Assembly (NCBI GenBank): GCA_016342745.1
Contig: JAEINT010000008.1
Coordinates: forward strand, 124,001-188,000
From: Labilibaculum sp.
GTDB lineage: Bacteria > Bacteroidota > Bacteroidia > Bacteroidales > Marinifilaceae
Reading direction: 5' to 3'
DNA length: 64,000 nt
Shown here: piece by piece, positions 22,501 through 28,121 of the stretch
Numbering within the stretch: position 1 is the stretch's first letter
Layout: each line of letters begins with the position of its first letter
The notes under the pieces: generated by a model
Told to the model about the DNA's origin: nothing
The model's input: only the letters and a program-made list of their open reading frames with translations
The model's database searches: none
Program-made: the position numbers and the translations under genes

Positions 22501-22783
22501 TAAAAGTATATTGGACTGGTGAACCCAACTTTATAGTTACACTACCTAATAAGGTTGAAGCTCCTTTATAAATATCAACTTTTACATCCTTCACCGAATT
22601 AGTAGACAGTACGGCCTTATGATAGCCAATATCACCATTATTCGATGAACCATTATAAAATGGAGGTACATAGTGTTCATAATCATACTGCGCCAAAACC
22701 GTTTTCGGAAGCATGAAAAACACACAAAGAAAAAGGACTGTAAAAATAAATTTAATTAGAGTAGAAATTTTACCATTTCTCAT
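10532..22783 (-). CDS. Giant Ig-repeat surface adhesin with T9SS type-B sorting domain
   Basis: 4083 residues from the ATG at 22783; an earlier TTG at 22798 is less likely. A signal peptide ends near LPKTVLAQ. Residues about 60-500 resemble the IgGFc-binding N-terminal domain (FISVMATEDNTTVNF, VVATEDDTEVFVNG). About 585-755 is a jelly-roll-like module. About 765-3515 holds roughly 31 Ig-like domains ending in patterns such as DAGEYKCEI; several replace the first of the two closing cysteines with valine while keeping the second. Residues 1555-2665 are a threefold four-domain super-repeat. About 3515-3980 are PKD/SprB-like domains. The last about 85 residues (PNAFIPLGDDDNN, YDRWGELLF, GWDGKYKGK, GTFVLVR) are a gliding-motility-associated type-B C-terminal domain. 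Expected role: exported adhesin, gliding or matrix protein; ligand unknown. Confidence 0.93.
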   Translation of the reverse strand: MRNGKISTLIKFIFTVLFLCVFFMLPKTVLAQYDYEHYVPPFYNGSSNNGDIGYHKAVLSTNSVKDVKVDIYKGASTLLGSVTIKLGSPVQYTFKTVGEANGNKGRIAEYPNNYNFPWNVVGAKELNVVLPDEGLRFFSSDAPFFVNMRHSTDVQGGSLTTKGTYAYGTEFLSGHVYTDVNHSTSRRSHFISVMATEDNTTVNFTDIKCSMLTEYDDKGDGIGSNDDLKVKWVNPADVITPSRTLNKGESYIIAVDHNLPGFTNAMNDGMNGTSVTSDKPIVVNTGSWTSGPSDGQDIGVDQIVPIDQLRDEYIVMRGEGAVRTEQPIVVATEDDTEVFVNGVSEGTITSKGGFLALPDPYDSNGNAFISTGGKSVYVYQTLSGDSKTIGPTVGMNFIPPVSTSGIREVTVPFADLLSERAVQGVITILVQSNAVVYYAKNGDPTLHPISEITTAPVKIDGHPEWEIYKLTEMSGNYRFYANKAINVAWLVKSGYVGAAGYYSGFTKEISKITPDLDVDAGGELDLICESYDDDISVAIKDPVPDFYEWYVNDFTEDPIIVNGPLVVPAPDVETSYYVVGSYRDPLMDQLYNGSFFEQAADSDYTEVFGNLQLPGEYSVVIQTTDANPSFKNPSFTDMDNDLMFMAISDQKGDTIYRGTSIDVVDGFNYIIKLHGRSVVNAEYTQPQNIKVLVNGDTIIDNFKIDDTENWQSVSAMWKPGTASNAVIKLLNNNPSGVNSAFALDSITFVQAVQDTAVFVARVIPNYSYGNNGATEHFCKGVTNSLDVSNGDTSWYTYSWSKKDGAGYVTLEDGADITGTKTHELVFLNPQDSDEGEYKCEIGFKPEYQDCGTSESTVSVSLTVLVDEVAKVTIDADKTNFCAGASATLNALVEGDAGEVKWFVNGDASPVSLENPYTFNYPTGTYIVRCEAENGCGVAFDEVTINVLSAPVLNSLTTNDDLCEGQPIILTADAVGNGVLTYTWRRDATVLTETGSVLNYPASITDREATFKVKVSSVYTIGDETIECPNSTGLAVYDLDIFPLVAFDEPLVDATVCEGSNHSFNVTMDYPGAFYNYQWDKDGVDLLNNLSSHNLSAVTPAVHEGNYKVVVTNRCNSEFSEADLIVTPEIEVNGFDLDKTGPFCIATDVTATFDVVNNGATYIYQIIDPTGVTTTITNPYTFTLDATNEGKWEFLVSSTCDAPVLFTSNLNMHEDFGTLTVADVGTCIGETITFEASVLDIPAASTLTYSWTDNLGNPIGTNSDQLEIVNVQDANFGTYSVLVTDQCGNNKTETGELTKEAVTSPSTAAATTVCEGDAFSATITYLGTPTFEWRFNDPVSGPVVSTTETLNIAATTLADAGVYYCNVELICGTNIVIQRELIVNAHIAVVGPLLETLNVCDNEKPLLAIDVNGNLSDYRIEWRDGGGTLLRTGSFVQLDTHIAIPIAYTYTANVIGLCETIVKTYKINVHEKPSISAADNSLTECSGLVSLDVAVTGEHNGIVWWKDGAVITDGNANPANFVINPATSPSDDGEYIAKIESDYCNDAQVSILLDVINTIVVTNQSPANTVVCENEATNLFVTATGDDIEYKWYKTIDPATTLSDQANYDLGNIVSAQAGEYKCDLFNDADCVNQTLTFNVVVNKHATVTNPLSVTMCETDADPVFTVTGTGEAPVTYQWYDKDNIAVAEVSATTNTLTVTSPVDGQSYYCIVSGSSCDDAKSNKASLTIIKNVSVTDPSDLTISDGANASFTVVASGEPAYSYQWQENTGSGWNNLANGGKYSGTDLATLKITGADLAYDGNQYRCVVDSDGAVCASTITSGDAILTVTEVTKIAVQPNGTTVCYDTSASISVEGTKTGLTYTWYYKKGAGAYETADGKDGISTGEIGLVSTLTMIADDLDINNWMFKCEVSDGVSAVQVSNEVVIHVLEDIAVTTADATFTPCENDAFSLSVAATGDAIKYKWYKVGAEATILSTSTSYNLGNIALTDAGTYKCEIYNDLGCNDLERTFVVNAKALPTVSDPSDLIMCITDADPTFTVLAGGDGPFTYKWFNNAGEIIGATSASYTETSPVNGNYYYCEVSTSCGMVVSKKANLAVVEELAVTNPSDLTIADGANAEFSVEASGEPNYTYQWEENDGSGWNSLSNGGKYSGVDTEKLIITGADRGTYDGYQYRCVVNTSGSVCIPTVTSGIATLTVDLVDKIFIQPNNDKVCLNGSANITIEGIIPGLTYFWEYDDGSGWADVATNANLSVITDSPNKLSTLTVLADDLDINNWEFRCSVNTVPASTAEVSSSATIEVLDNIVVTPGTVNFDLCENEALLMTVSATGGDLQYKWYKDTDPATVLSTTSTLSVSEVVTTDAGAYTCEVYNDIDCNNQVVNFNVIVKTLATITDPADWEMCASDADPIFSVTGAGVSHTYQWYNASGIIVGATSDSYTETSPVNGNSYYCVVSNSCNSATSAIATLTVYEEVSIVDQPLDVTIPDGGNASFTVNVAGEPDYTYQWEENSGSGWSALANGGKYSGVDSQTLTVSGADKLTFDTNQYRCVVGNTKCSANATSDPATLTITSVVKIFGQPDNMEACLPNAVVYEIIGSTAGLAYEWEYSTDGVTYNTVTAVPEIAVVNDAAGSKLTIATTTLAMNTWTFHCIVKDGLSADETSSVVSLTVVEPVNFDHLVDENLCFGIEKQISLANVSGTGPISFSWSDGVSEVSTTTDLSIGASDNGNYAVTVSNGSVCPDKTDDFDVLHYSELSLDTWSNTDQACIGDTEVLSVGIANKDALLPTETYQWYKDGAPISTDPTYNIVATDKSQSGLYKVEVWDGCSTETISGYVNVYENIVATTTWDAETTICSGTELRLETEVTGDVSSYTWTKDGGALTANSSYLKASVDASDAGTYVCTVSGYCGADIIYTIDVTVLDAPEITTGIDALTDVCEGDPLALGPIVVTGTHDDPIWTLSDNVTNVVTTALELDLGTATLTEAGNYKVSVSNICGTDVSYGNQVVNPTPAIDPIAAQTVCEGDDVVFRSNATGAGISYQWLVDGVDQMVNAPELVLNGGVVLPFDLNTEKVYNVECIITTSCGTASAVTSLTVKPRTVLHATLKNVVKYIGEDYTMTVDVSGVGLGFEWIHEALDGTKTPLGISGNEVVLTDISMADAGYYTCKITGTCGQRLASGKLTVKEPVTIGTGLNAFEEKCVGDPLNLAIVASGQITSIKWYKDNVLMPAETNLNVFIPALTLTDAGEYKCEIVGEGTSGITEISIVRVYSQTVLNASLADTTLCENAMLDWIPNVEGTSTQTYKWYLDGAEVFEGKILHYDALALSHEGNYEVQVTSLCGDVASSANLEVIELPVFVSASAGQEVCENYPLVEFSVEYTGESLRYQWRKDGVDLPGETTQTLSLTFIQIDDAGNYTCKVYSTCGEEISPAASLSVTPQLKILSDQADIEVCTGEDVVLVADVEGINVTYQWKLNGIDLDIATYPEANSATLNLMATTSSDNGYYTCIVSDDCTASRSTKPTELVVNELPNTEIFGRMILCAKEDRVTYVTIDQPDLNYGWDVTGGIFAGPEEGVRTRITWGELTDGTLSVTLTDVVTGCKSKVDSAVVLHALPIVNLEDLESEGVCKEEFELTGGFPEGGIYWVNGISQTVFNPSDRGAGNYAVHYSYTDEYGCSNVTPIKDLQVDVLPVVDITDDFTVGSCTPTQLTASTDEDNIQWFKIQDNNRVLPLDLDDANSLTPTFTPGESQVLLASVKDEHACEGIDILNLDVAPLPVVTTINDTTVGRCNQLVLITDIVGDQDVISWTNPDHLDDANVRSPKIIDAPEGTHTYTISVTDLYGCDATGEVKVTMVDNPTLGEDKFGCEGDSFEINLAGLDNPFWSNSDWTNPEREEVNALDSYTVETPGQYLLEVSNEYNCGDEQLFVINPLPDLGLKDTLLFEGQTITLGPNLPSEFAPYFFEWQDGSILQRLDVSEEGEYILKVEDNIGCTTIDTSYVTVKPVGIEAPNAFIPLGDDDNNRFYLKEINVIEEFEMYVYDRWGELLFKTKEAGRNGGWDGKYKGKLCPAGAYVWVAFINGELTNKGTFVLVR
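14790..18120 (-). repeat. Threefold about 1.11-kb coding super-repeat (A-B-C-D Ig modules)
   Basis: Within the giant gene, four distinguishable Ig types recur in the same order three times: A (ends like YKCEIYNDLGC), B (MCxTDADPxF, SPVNGxxYYC), C (DGANAxF, GEPxYTYQW, NGGKYSGVD, QYRCVV) and D (GLTYxWEY, ADDLDINNW). Equivalent points of the C module fall at 17439, 16335 and 15222, spacings of 1104 and 1113 bases. The copies have diverged at DNA level but stay similar in protein, so the duplication is old. The third D copy is the most diverged. Confidence 0.85.
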
Positions 22784-23060
22784 ATCGTTAAGATTCAAAA
22801 GTTAGAACGTAATTATATTGTAATACAAATTGCCTTACATTGAAAACAACATAAGAACAAAATAATACTACAAATTCAGTATAAGCTTAAATAGCTGTTA
22901 AACAGATTTAAATAGAACAAAAAAAATTAAATCAATTTATCAATTCCTTGTGGTTACTAAAAAGTTCCACAAAGTATTCTTTTAAACTGATAAAAGAAGA
23001 ATTTTGTTACATATTTACTATAAAAACACAAATTTAAGTAAAATTAAACGAACAAACTAC
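22784..23060. other. AT-rich gap upstream of the giant gene
   Basis: No gene seen. On the minus strand a TAAATTTG element (23036-23029) with a TTG 16 bases upstream (23055-23053) is a weak promoter candidate, which would give an untranslated leader of about 240 bases for the giant gene. No riboswitch-like or repeat structure was recognised. Confidence 0.35.
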
Positions 23061-23096
23061 AAAAAAAAAGGCAGTATTCTTAATGAATACTACCCT
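23061..23096 (-). terminator. Terminator of the aminopeptidase P gene
   Basis: On the minus strand, a stem pairing AGTATTC with GAATACT, extended by outer GG/CC pairs, with loop ATTAA, followed by T9. It lies 25 bases beyond the stop at 23121. Confidence 0.85.
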
Positions 23097-23120
23097 TCAA
23101 TTATGATTACTGTGATATTT

Positions 23121-24506
23121 TTAACACATAACACTTTCCACCTCTTCTACACTAATAGGAATTCTCTTTCCTATTAGTCGATTTCCTTCTTCTGTTACCA
23201 AGATATCATCTTCTAAACGAATTCCACCAAAAGCTCTGTACTCTTCAACTTTATCAAAATTGATAAAGTCTGTATGTAGTCCCTCTTTCTTCCATTTGTC
23301 AATTAAAGCAGGAATAAAATAGATTCCAGGTTCATTGGTAATCACAAAACCTGGTTTCAACTTTTTACCTAAACGTAAATAAGCAGTGCCAAATTGATCA
23401 CTTCGCTGAATTTCATCATTATACCCAACAAAATTCTCACCTAAATCTTCCATATCATGTACATCAAGCCCCATCATATGACCTAAACCATGCGGCATAA
23501 ATAAGGCATGTGCTCCAGCCTTAACGGCCTCTTCCACATTCCCCTTCATTAAACCAACTTTAATCAATCCTTCTGCAAGAACCTTACAAACTTCCAAATG
23601 AATACTCCTATAAGTAACCTCAGGACGAATTAACTCATTCCCTTTATTAATACCTGCCAAGACAATTTCATAAATTTCTTTCTGTTTGTCAGAAAACTTT
23701 CCACCTACAGGAATCGTTCTGGTATTATCAGAAGCATAATGCGTATCGGTTTCAGCTCCACAATCTACAAGCAAAAGATCTCCTGTTTTTAGCAGGTTTC
23801 CATGTTCATGATTATGCAATGTTTCTCCTCGTTTAGATACAATTGGTGGAAACGATAACATTCCTCCTGCACGTAAAGCTATCCCTTCACATTCTCCTGA
23901 TATCTCTCTCTCATAAACGCCATCTTTAGCCATTTTCATAGCTGAAACATGAATTTCATAACCTACTGCAGCCGCACGTTCTAGCTCTTTAATCTCGTAC
24001 TCATCTTTAATTTCACGGAGAGCCACTACAGCTTTAATAAATTCAACCGATGCGTCTTCTTTTATTTTATTTAGTGATGTACCTAGTAATTCGTGAATAA
24101 GGATTTTATTCTCTGCACGATATACAGGAAGAAAATGAACTTTTCGTCCAGCTTTAATAGCCTCTTCTACAAACGTTTTTAAATCAGAAGATCCTACACA
24201 ATTCTCAATTCCAACCTTCTCTGCTTGATCTTTCACACTTGGCTGAGGTCCCATCCAAATAATGTCGTCAATATCAACATCATCACCAAAAATGTAATCT
24301 TTATTGTTATCGATATCCATAACTCCAGCAAATCCTGGATGATCTAAGCCAAAGAAATACAAAAATGTACTATCTTGGCGATACTGATAAATATTTGCAG
24401 CACAATTCATTGGAGCATCAGGATTACCCAACACCAATGCTATTCCATCCTTCATTATTTCGCGTAACTCATTACGCCTTTTGATATATACTTCTTTTGG
24501 AAACAT
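23121..24506 (-). CDS. Xaa-Pro aminopeptidase (M24B, PepP-like)
   Basis: A 461-residue dimetal aminopeptidase that removes an N-terminal residue before proline. The N-terminal creatinase-like domain (about 1-165) precedes the pita-bread catalytic domain. Metal ligands are visible in order: LLVDCGAETD (Asp), ASDNTRT (Asp), FMPHGLGHMMGLDVHD (His), ITNEPGIYF (Glu) and FGGIRLEDDI (Glu). Length fits the family, and there is no signal peptide, so it acts in the cytoplasm on peptides such as those released by the S9 enzymes. It is a single gene with its own terminator; the ATG at 24506 matches the usual family start (FPKEVYIKRRNEL). Confidence 0.93.
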   Translation of the reverse strand: MFPKEVYIKRRNELREIMKDGIALVLGNPDAPMNCAANIYQYRQDSTFLYFFGLDHPGFAGVMDIDNNKDYIFGDDVDIDDIIWMGPQPSVKDQAEKVGIENCVGSSDLKTFVEEAIKAGRKVHFLPVYRAENKILIHELLGTSLNKIKEDASVEFIKAVVALREIKDEYEIKELERAAAVGYEIHVSAMKMAKDGVYEREISGECEGIALRAGGMLSFPPIVSKRGETLHNHEHGNLLKTGDLLLVDCGAETDTHYASDNTRTIPVGGKFSDKQKEIYEIVLAGINKGNELIRPEVTYRSIHLEVCKVLAEGLIKVGLMKGNVEEAVKAGAHALFMPHGLGHMMGLDVHDMEDLGENFVGYNDEIQRSDQFGTAYLRLGKKLKPGFVITNEPGIYFIPALIDKWKKEGLHTDFINFDKVEEYRAFGGIRLEDDILVTEEGNRLIGKRIPISVEEVESVMC

Positions 24507-24602
24507 GTTTTATTGAATTTTAAGTATTTGTATTTTGAGGCAGAAAGATAAAAAAAAAGAGTCATATAATTAGGCTGATAAGCGTTAAATTATAGACATA
24601 AA

Positions 24603-24627
24603 AAAAGCCTCCACAGAGGAGGCTTTT
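24603..24627 (-). terminator. Terminator of the Lrp-family gene
   Basis: A perfect 10-bp stem, AAAAGCCTCC and GGAGGCTTTT, with a 5-base loop, 21 bases after the minus-strand stop at 24648; U-rich on the minus strand. Confidence 0.85.
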
Positions 24628-24647
24628 AATTTGGATTGAATGTAATC

Positions 24648-25103
24648 TTATAATTTAATTTCTCGATCGACTGTTTGATCTAAAGAAATAAATGTTTCTG
24701 TTTTAGACACTCCAGGTACATTCTGAAGCGTATTAATCAATATATCCATCAAATGTTGATTGTCTCGGCACAACACTTTCACTAAAAATGTAAAATTCCC
24801 AGTTGTAAAGTGGCATTCAACTATTTCCGAAATAGCATCAATCTTTTCTACAACACTTTTATATTGATGTGCATGATCTAAAGAAATCCCAACGTAAGCA
24901 CAAACTTCATAACCTAATGCTTTCGGTTTTACAATAAAACGTGATCCATCAATAATCCCTGCATCTTCAAGTTTTTTTACTCGTTGATGAATTGCGGCAC
25001 CCGATATTCCACACTCTCGTGCAATTTCCAAAAAAGGAATTCTAGCATTTTTAATCAAGTAAGATAGAATTTTCTGATCTACTTCATCAATTTGAACTTT
25101 CAT
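24648..25103 (-). CDS. Lrp/AsnC family transcriptional regulator
   Basis: A 151-residue regulator of normal Lrp length. An N-terminal winged helix-turn-helix (IDEVDQKILSYLIKNARIPF, ARECGISGAAIHQRVKKLE) is followed by the RAM effector and oligomerisation domain (VCAYVGISLD, VVECHFTTGNFTFLVKVLC, VPGVSKTETFISLDQ). Such proteins sense amino acids and often control their own promoter. The short direct repeats TTAGTTA spaced through 25103-25120, just upstream of the ATG, could be part of an autoregulatory site, but this is weak. Neighbouring peptidase P is a plausible regulon member (inference). Confidence 0.92.
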   Translation of the reverse strand: MKVQIDEVDQKILSYLIKNARIPFLEIARECGISGAAIHQRVKKLEDAGIIDGSRFIVKPKALGYEVCAYVGISLDHAHQYKSVVEKIDAISEIVECHFTTGNFTFLVKVLCRDNQHLMDILINTLQNVPGVSKTETFISLDQTVDREIKL

Positions 25104-25449
25104 TAGTTAATAGTTTAGTTAGGTAAAGCCTAGCTTTCATCTATATTTCAGATGTAAGAATAGGTTTTATAGCAATTATTTTATTTACATTGAATTGTTA
25201 CTCTTGTTACAATTCATTACAAAATTAGCAATTTTATTAACAATCTATAAGTAAACAAAATCTAAAACAACACATCCAACAAATTTAGAACCATTTCACT
25301 CAAGCAAAAAACCAACACTGAATCAATAATTTTCATAAGCATTGCATTTTTTTACCAATTCAACTGCTTTACAACAAAATATCTCAACAAAAAAAAACTA
25401 ATTTTGGGGCCTATTAATTCATCATCTCAACACTATAAATTAATGCCTC
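25104..25449. promoter_or_regulatory. Divergent promoter region between lrp and cobQ
   Basis: 346 bases without a gene. On the plus strand a TAATTTTG -7 element (25399-25406) fits a start about 38 bases upstream of cobQ, though no good TTG lies at the -33 distance. I looked for a cobalamin riboswitch, expected for some corrinoid genes, and see no recognisable B12 box or structured GC-rich element. Confidence 0.4.
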
Positions 25450-26925
25450 ATGGATAAATTAAGACCTTTAATGTTTGTTGGAACTGGATCTGATGTTGGG
25501 AAAAGCATTATAAACACTGGTTTTTGTAGAATCTTAAAACAAGATGGATATTCTCCAGCACCATATAAGGCACAAAACATGTCTTTAAACTCCTATGCTA
25601 CACCAGAAGGATTAGAAATCGGCAGAGCACAAGCTGTTCAAGCCGAAGCTTGTGGTTTAGCTTGTCATACAGACATGAATCCAATTTTGTTGAAACCAAC
25701 AAACGACAAAAGTTCACAGGTTGTCTTAAATGGAAAACCGGTTGGAACTCAATCTGCTGTTGAGTATTTCATGGGCAATAATAAGATGGCTTTATTTCAT
25801 GAAGCAAAATCTGCCTTTCACAGATTAAACAAAAAATACAATCCAATTGTATTGGAAGGCGCCGGAAGCATATCCGAATTAAATTTAAAAGATAAGGATA
25901 TTACCAATATGAGAATGGCTGTTGAAACGAATGCTGCTACTTATTTAATTGCTGATATAGATAAGGGAGGCGTTTTTGCAAGTGTATACGGTAGCATCGC
26001 GCTTTTATCAGAAATTGAACGAAAACAAATAAAGGGCATTTTAATCAATAAATTCAGAGGTGATATTAGATTATTCGAAGATGGAAAAAAAATCATTGAA
26101 GATCTTACAGGAAAGCCTGTAGTTGGTGTTCTTCCTTATTTTAGAGATATCCACATTGAAGAAGAAGACTCTGTTAGCCTTGAAAAAAAATCGACAAAAT
26201 CGAGCGATAACAAAATAAATTGTGCTGTAATTATTCTGCCAAGAATGGCCAATTTCACTGATTTTGATGTTTTGGAACACGATCCTAGAATTCATTTATT
26301 TTACACCAATAATCCGCTTGAAATTGAGGCTGCGGATATTGTCATCATCCCTGGAAGTAAAAATACCATCTCAGATTTGCAAGAGCTAAAACAAAATGGC
26401 GTTGCTCTATCCATTATTAAAGCACATAAAAATGGTAAAAAATTGATTGGGATATGTGGTGGCTATCAAATGATGGGAGAAAAAATTACCGACCCAATGG
26501 GAATTGAAGGGGATATAAAAGAAATATCTGGCTTGGGAATATTACCTGTCGAAACATCAATAACCAATGACAAATTAACAGAGCAATGCTTGTTCTCTTT
26601 TAAAAATAATAAAAAAGATTGTACTGGATATGAAATTCACATGGGTGCAACCAAAGCAAAAACTGAAGAGCAGCCTTTAAATATCCTAAACAATGGAAAA
26701 ACGGATGGTTATTTATTGAACCAAAACTGTTGGGGAAGCTACATTCACGGAATACTAGACAATTCCATTGTCATTGAAGATCTTTTATCTGGTTTCGATT
26801 CAGCAATAACCGATCGTTTTGACTACCAGGAATTCAAAGAAAATCAGTACAATAAATTAGCTAATTTGATAAGAGAAAACATAGACATGGATCTATTCTA
26901 TAGCCACCTAAAAGAAGAAAATTAG
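25450..26925 (+). CDS. cobQ: Cobyric acid synthase CobQ
   Basis: A 491-residue glutamine-dependent amidotransferase that amidates peripheral carboxyls of adenosylcobyrinic a,c-diamide in coenzyme B12 biosynthesis. The N-terminal dethiobiotin-synthetase-like ATPase domain has MFVGTGSDVGKS and SLNSYATPEGLEIGRAQA; the middle has VLEGAGSISELN and DKGGVFASVYG; the C-terminal triad-type glutaminase has Cys336 in GICGGYQMMG and His433 in SYIHGILDN. Full family length. The next gene starts three bases after the stop, so the two are co-transcribed. It probably works on salvaged cobyric or cobinamide precursors, given the nearby cbiZ. Confidence 0.95.
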   Translation: MDKLRPLMFVGTGSDVGKSIINTGFCRILKQDGYSPAPYKAQNMSLNSYATPEGLEIGRAQAVQAEACGLACHTDMNPILLKPTNDKSSQVVLNGKPVGTQSAVEYFMGNNKMALFHEAKSAFHRLNKKYNPIVLEGAGSISELNLKDKDITNMRMAVETNAATYLIADIDKGGVFASVYGSIALLSEIERKQIKGILINKFRGDIRLFEDGKKIIEDLTGKPVVGVLPYFRDIHIEEEDSVSLEKKSTKSSDNKINCAVIILPRMANFTDFDVLEHDPRIHLFYTNNPLEIEAADIVIIPGSKNTISDLQELKQNGVALSIIKAHKNGKKLIGICGGYQMMGEKITDPMGIEGDIKEISGLGILPVETSITNDKLTEQCLFSFKNNKKDCTGYEIHMGATKAKTEEQPLNILNNGKTDGYLLNQNCWGSYIHGILDNSIVIEDLLSGFDSAITDRFDYQEFKENQYNKLANLIRENIDMDLFYSHLKEEN

Positions 26926-26928
26926 CGT

Positions 26929-27477
26929 ATGAGTAAGTGCGAAAACCGCTATATTATAACTGGAGGTCCTGGATCAGGAAAATCAAGTCTTCTAAATGCA
27001 TTATCAGCAAAAGGATATCAATGCTTTGAAGAAATATCGCGTATAATTATTCAGGAACAACACCAAATTGGTGGAGATAAAGTTCCTTGGAAAAATTTAG
27101 CCGAGTTTGCAGATATTTGTTTTGAGCGTATGAGCAAGCAACTATCGGATTGTACACCTACAAGCAATTGTTTTTTCGACCGCGGCTTGCCAGACATTAT
27201 TGCCTATGTTAGAAGAGGAGGATTGACCGTACCCAGTGAATATTTTGAAAAATGCAAAGATTACAACAAATGCATATTTTTAGCTCCGCCTTGGAAAGAG
27301 ATTTTTATTAATGATGATGAAAGACCAGAATCTTTTGAAGATGCCCTAGAAATATCATCTTTTCTAAGAAGCACTTATCAGGAGTTAGGGTTTACAATTG
27401 TTGAGCTTCCGAAGGGATCCATTAATGATAGACTCCTTTTTATCGAAAATTACATCTTGACTGATAAAGAATCTTGA
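26929..27477 (+). CDS. P-loop NTPase (AAA_28/NadR-like) co-transcribed with cobQ
   Basis: A 182-residue predicted nucleoside-triphosphatase or kinase. The Walker A motif GGPGSGKSS is at residues 11-19; CFFDRGLPDIIAYV resembles a Walker B/acidic loop, and a lid-like basic region follows. The fold resembles small-molecule kinases and the AAA_28 group. Substrate unknown. It starts three bases after cobQ and its 3' end overlaps convergent cbiZ by 28 bases. This position suggests, but does not prove, a role in corrinoid metabolism, for example as a kinase acting on a salvage intermediate; it does not look like CobU. Confidence 0.75.
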   Translation: MSKCENRYIITGGPGSGKSSLLNALSAKGYQCFEEISRIIIQEQHQIGGDKVPWKNLAEFADICFERMSKQLSDCTPTSNCFFDRGLPDIIAYVRRGGLTVPSEYFEKCKDYNKCIFLAPPWKEIFINDDERPESFEDALEISSFLRSTYQELGFTIVELPKGSINDRLLFIENYILTDKES

Positions 27478-28118
27478 ACAGCTTTATAGGTAGCTTTTGC
27501 AAGGATCTCTCCAAACAAAACATGCTTACCACAATATTGCACATCTGGACCACTTCCACAAGCAATTGCTGTTGAATCGGTACCTGTACCCGTAGCAATA
27601 AGATTGCTTACTGGACTTTTTACATTCAGATCTTGCAAACAAGCAGATTTCGCTTCTGCAATCATCATTACACACTCCACCAAACTTGCATCTGATAGAT
27701 TGGCATTTGTCAACACCAAAATATTTATGGTACCTACCTTATCACATGCTTCATTCATGAACTGGTAATCAGCAATATCACCAGCTCTTCGTGCATTAGA
27801 AACTCCCGAAGTCACAAAAACTTCAATCCACACACCCTGCTCTTCCAACCTCACTCTTCGAAAAGACTTCATTAAAGCAGCAGTCATCATCCCTACACAG
27901 TTCCCAATCCACTTTTCTGAATCGGCTATTTTTTTCAATGTTAGATCAGGAGCTTCAAAATTGGTCTTTTCGCCTCTAAAATTAGCATCTACCTTTGTGT
28001 TCAGAAAATGATCAGCAATTTGAATACCTCCATTTAAAATTGCTGAACTTAGCATCCGAACAGGTGAGTCGAAACTCACATGAAGAAACTGTTCGTTTAC
28101 TTCAATATCAAATTTCAT
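27450..28118 (-). CDS. cbiZ: Adenosylcobinamide amidohydrolase CbiZ
   Basis: A 222-residue protein matching the CbiZ family (VRMLSSAILNGGIQ, NFEAPDLTLKKI, VGMMTAALMKSFRRV, VFVTSGVSNARRAGD, LIATGTGTDSTAIACG). CbiZ hydrolyses adenosylcobinamide to adenosylcobyric acid, letting the cell remodel foreign corrinoids and rebuild its own cobamide; CobQ next door acts on the same pathway branch. The two coding regions are convergent and the end of cbiZ overlaps the end of the NTPase gene with no terminator between. The downstream dus, three bases away upstream in coordinate order of transcription, shares this strand (dus stop 28122, cbiZ ATG 28118). Confidence 0.9.
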   Translation of the reverse strand: MKFDIEVNEQFLHVSFDSPVRMLSSAILNGGIQIADHFLNTKVDANFRGEKTNFEAPDLTLKKIADSEKWIGNCVGMMTAALMKSFRRVRLEEQGVWIEVFVTSGVSNARRAGDIADYQFMNEACDKVGTINILVLTNANLSDASLVECVMMIAEAKSACLQDLNVKSPVSNLIATGTGTDSTAIACGSGPDVQYCGKHVLFGEILAKATYKAVQDSLSVKM

Positions 28119-28121
28119 AAA

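Noticed and set aside
25104-25449. Cobalamin riboswitch upstream of cobQ
   Set aside because: No B12 box or GC-rich structured core is visible.
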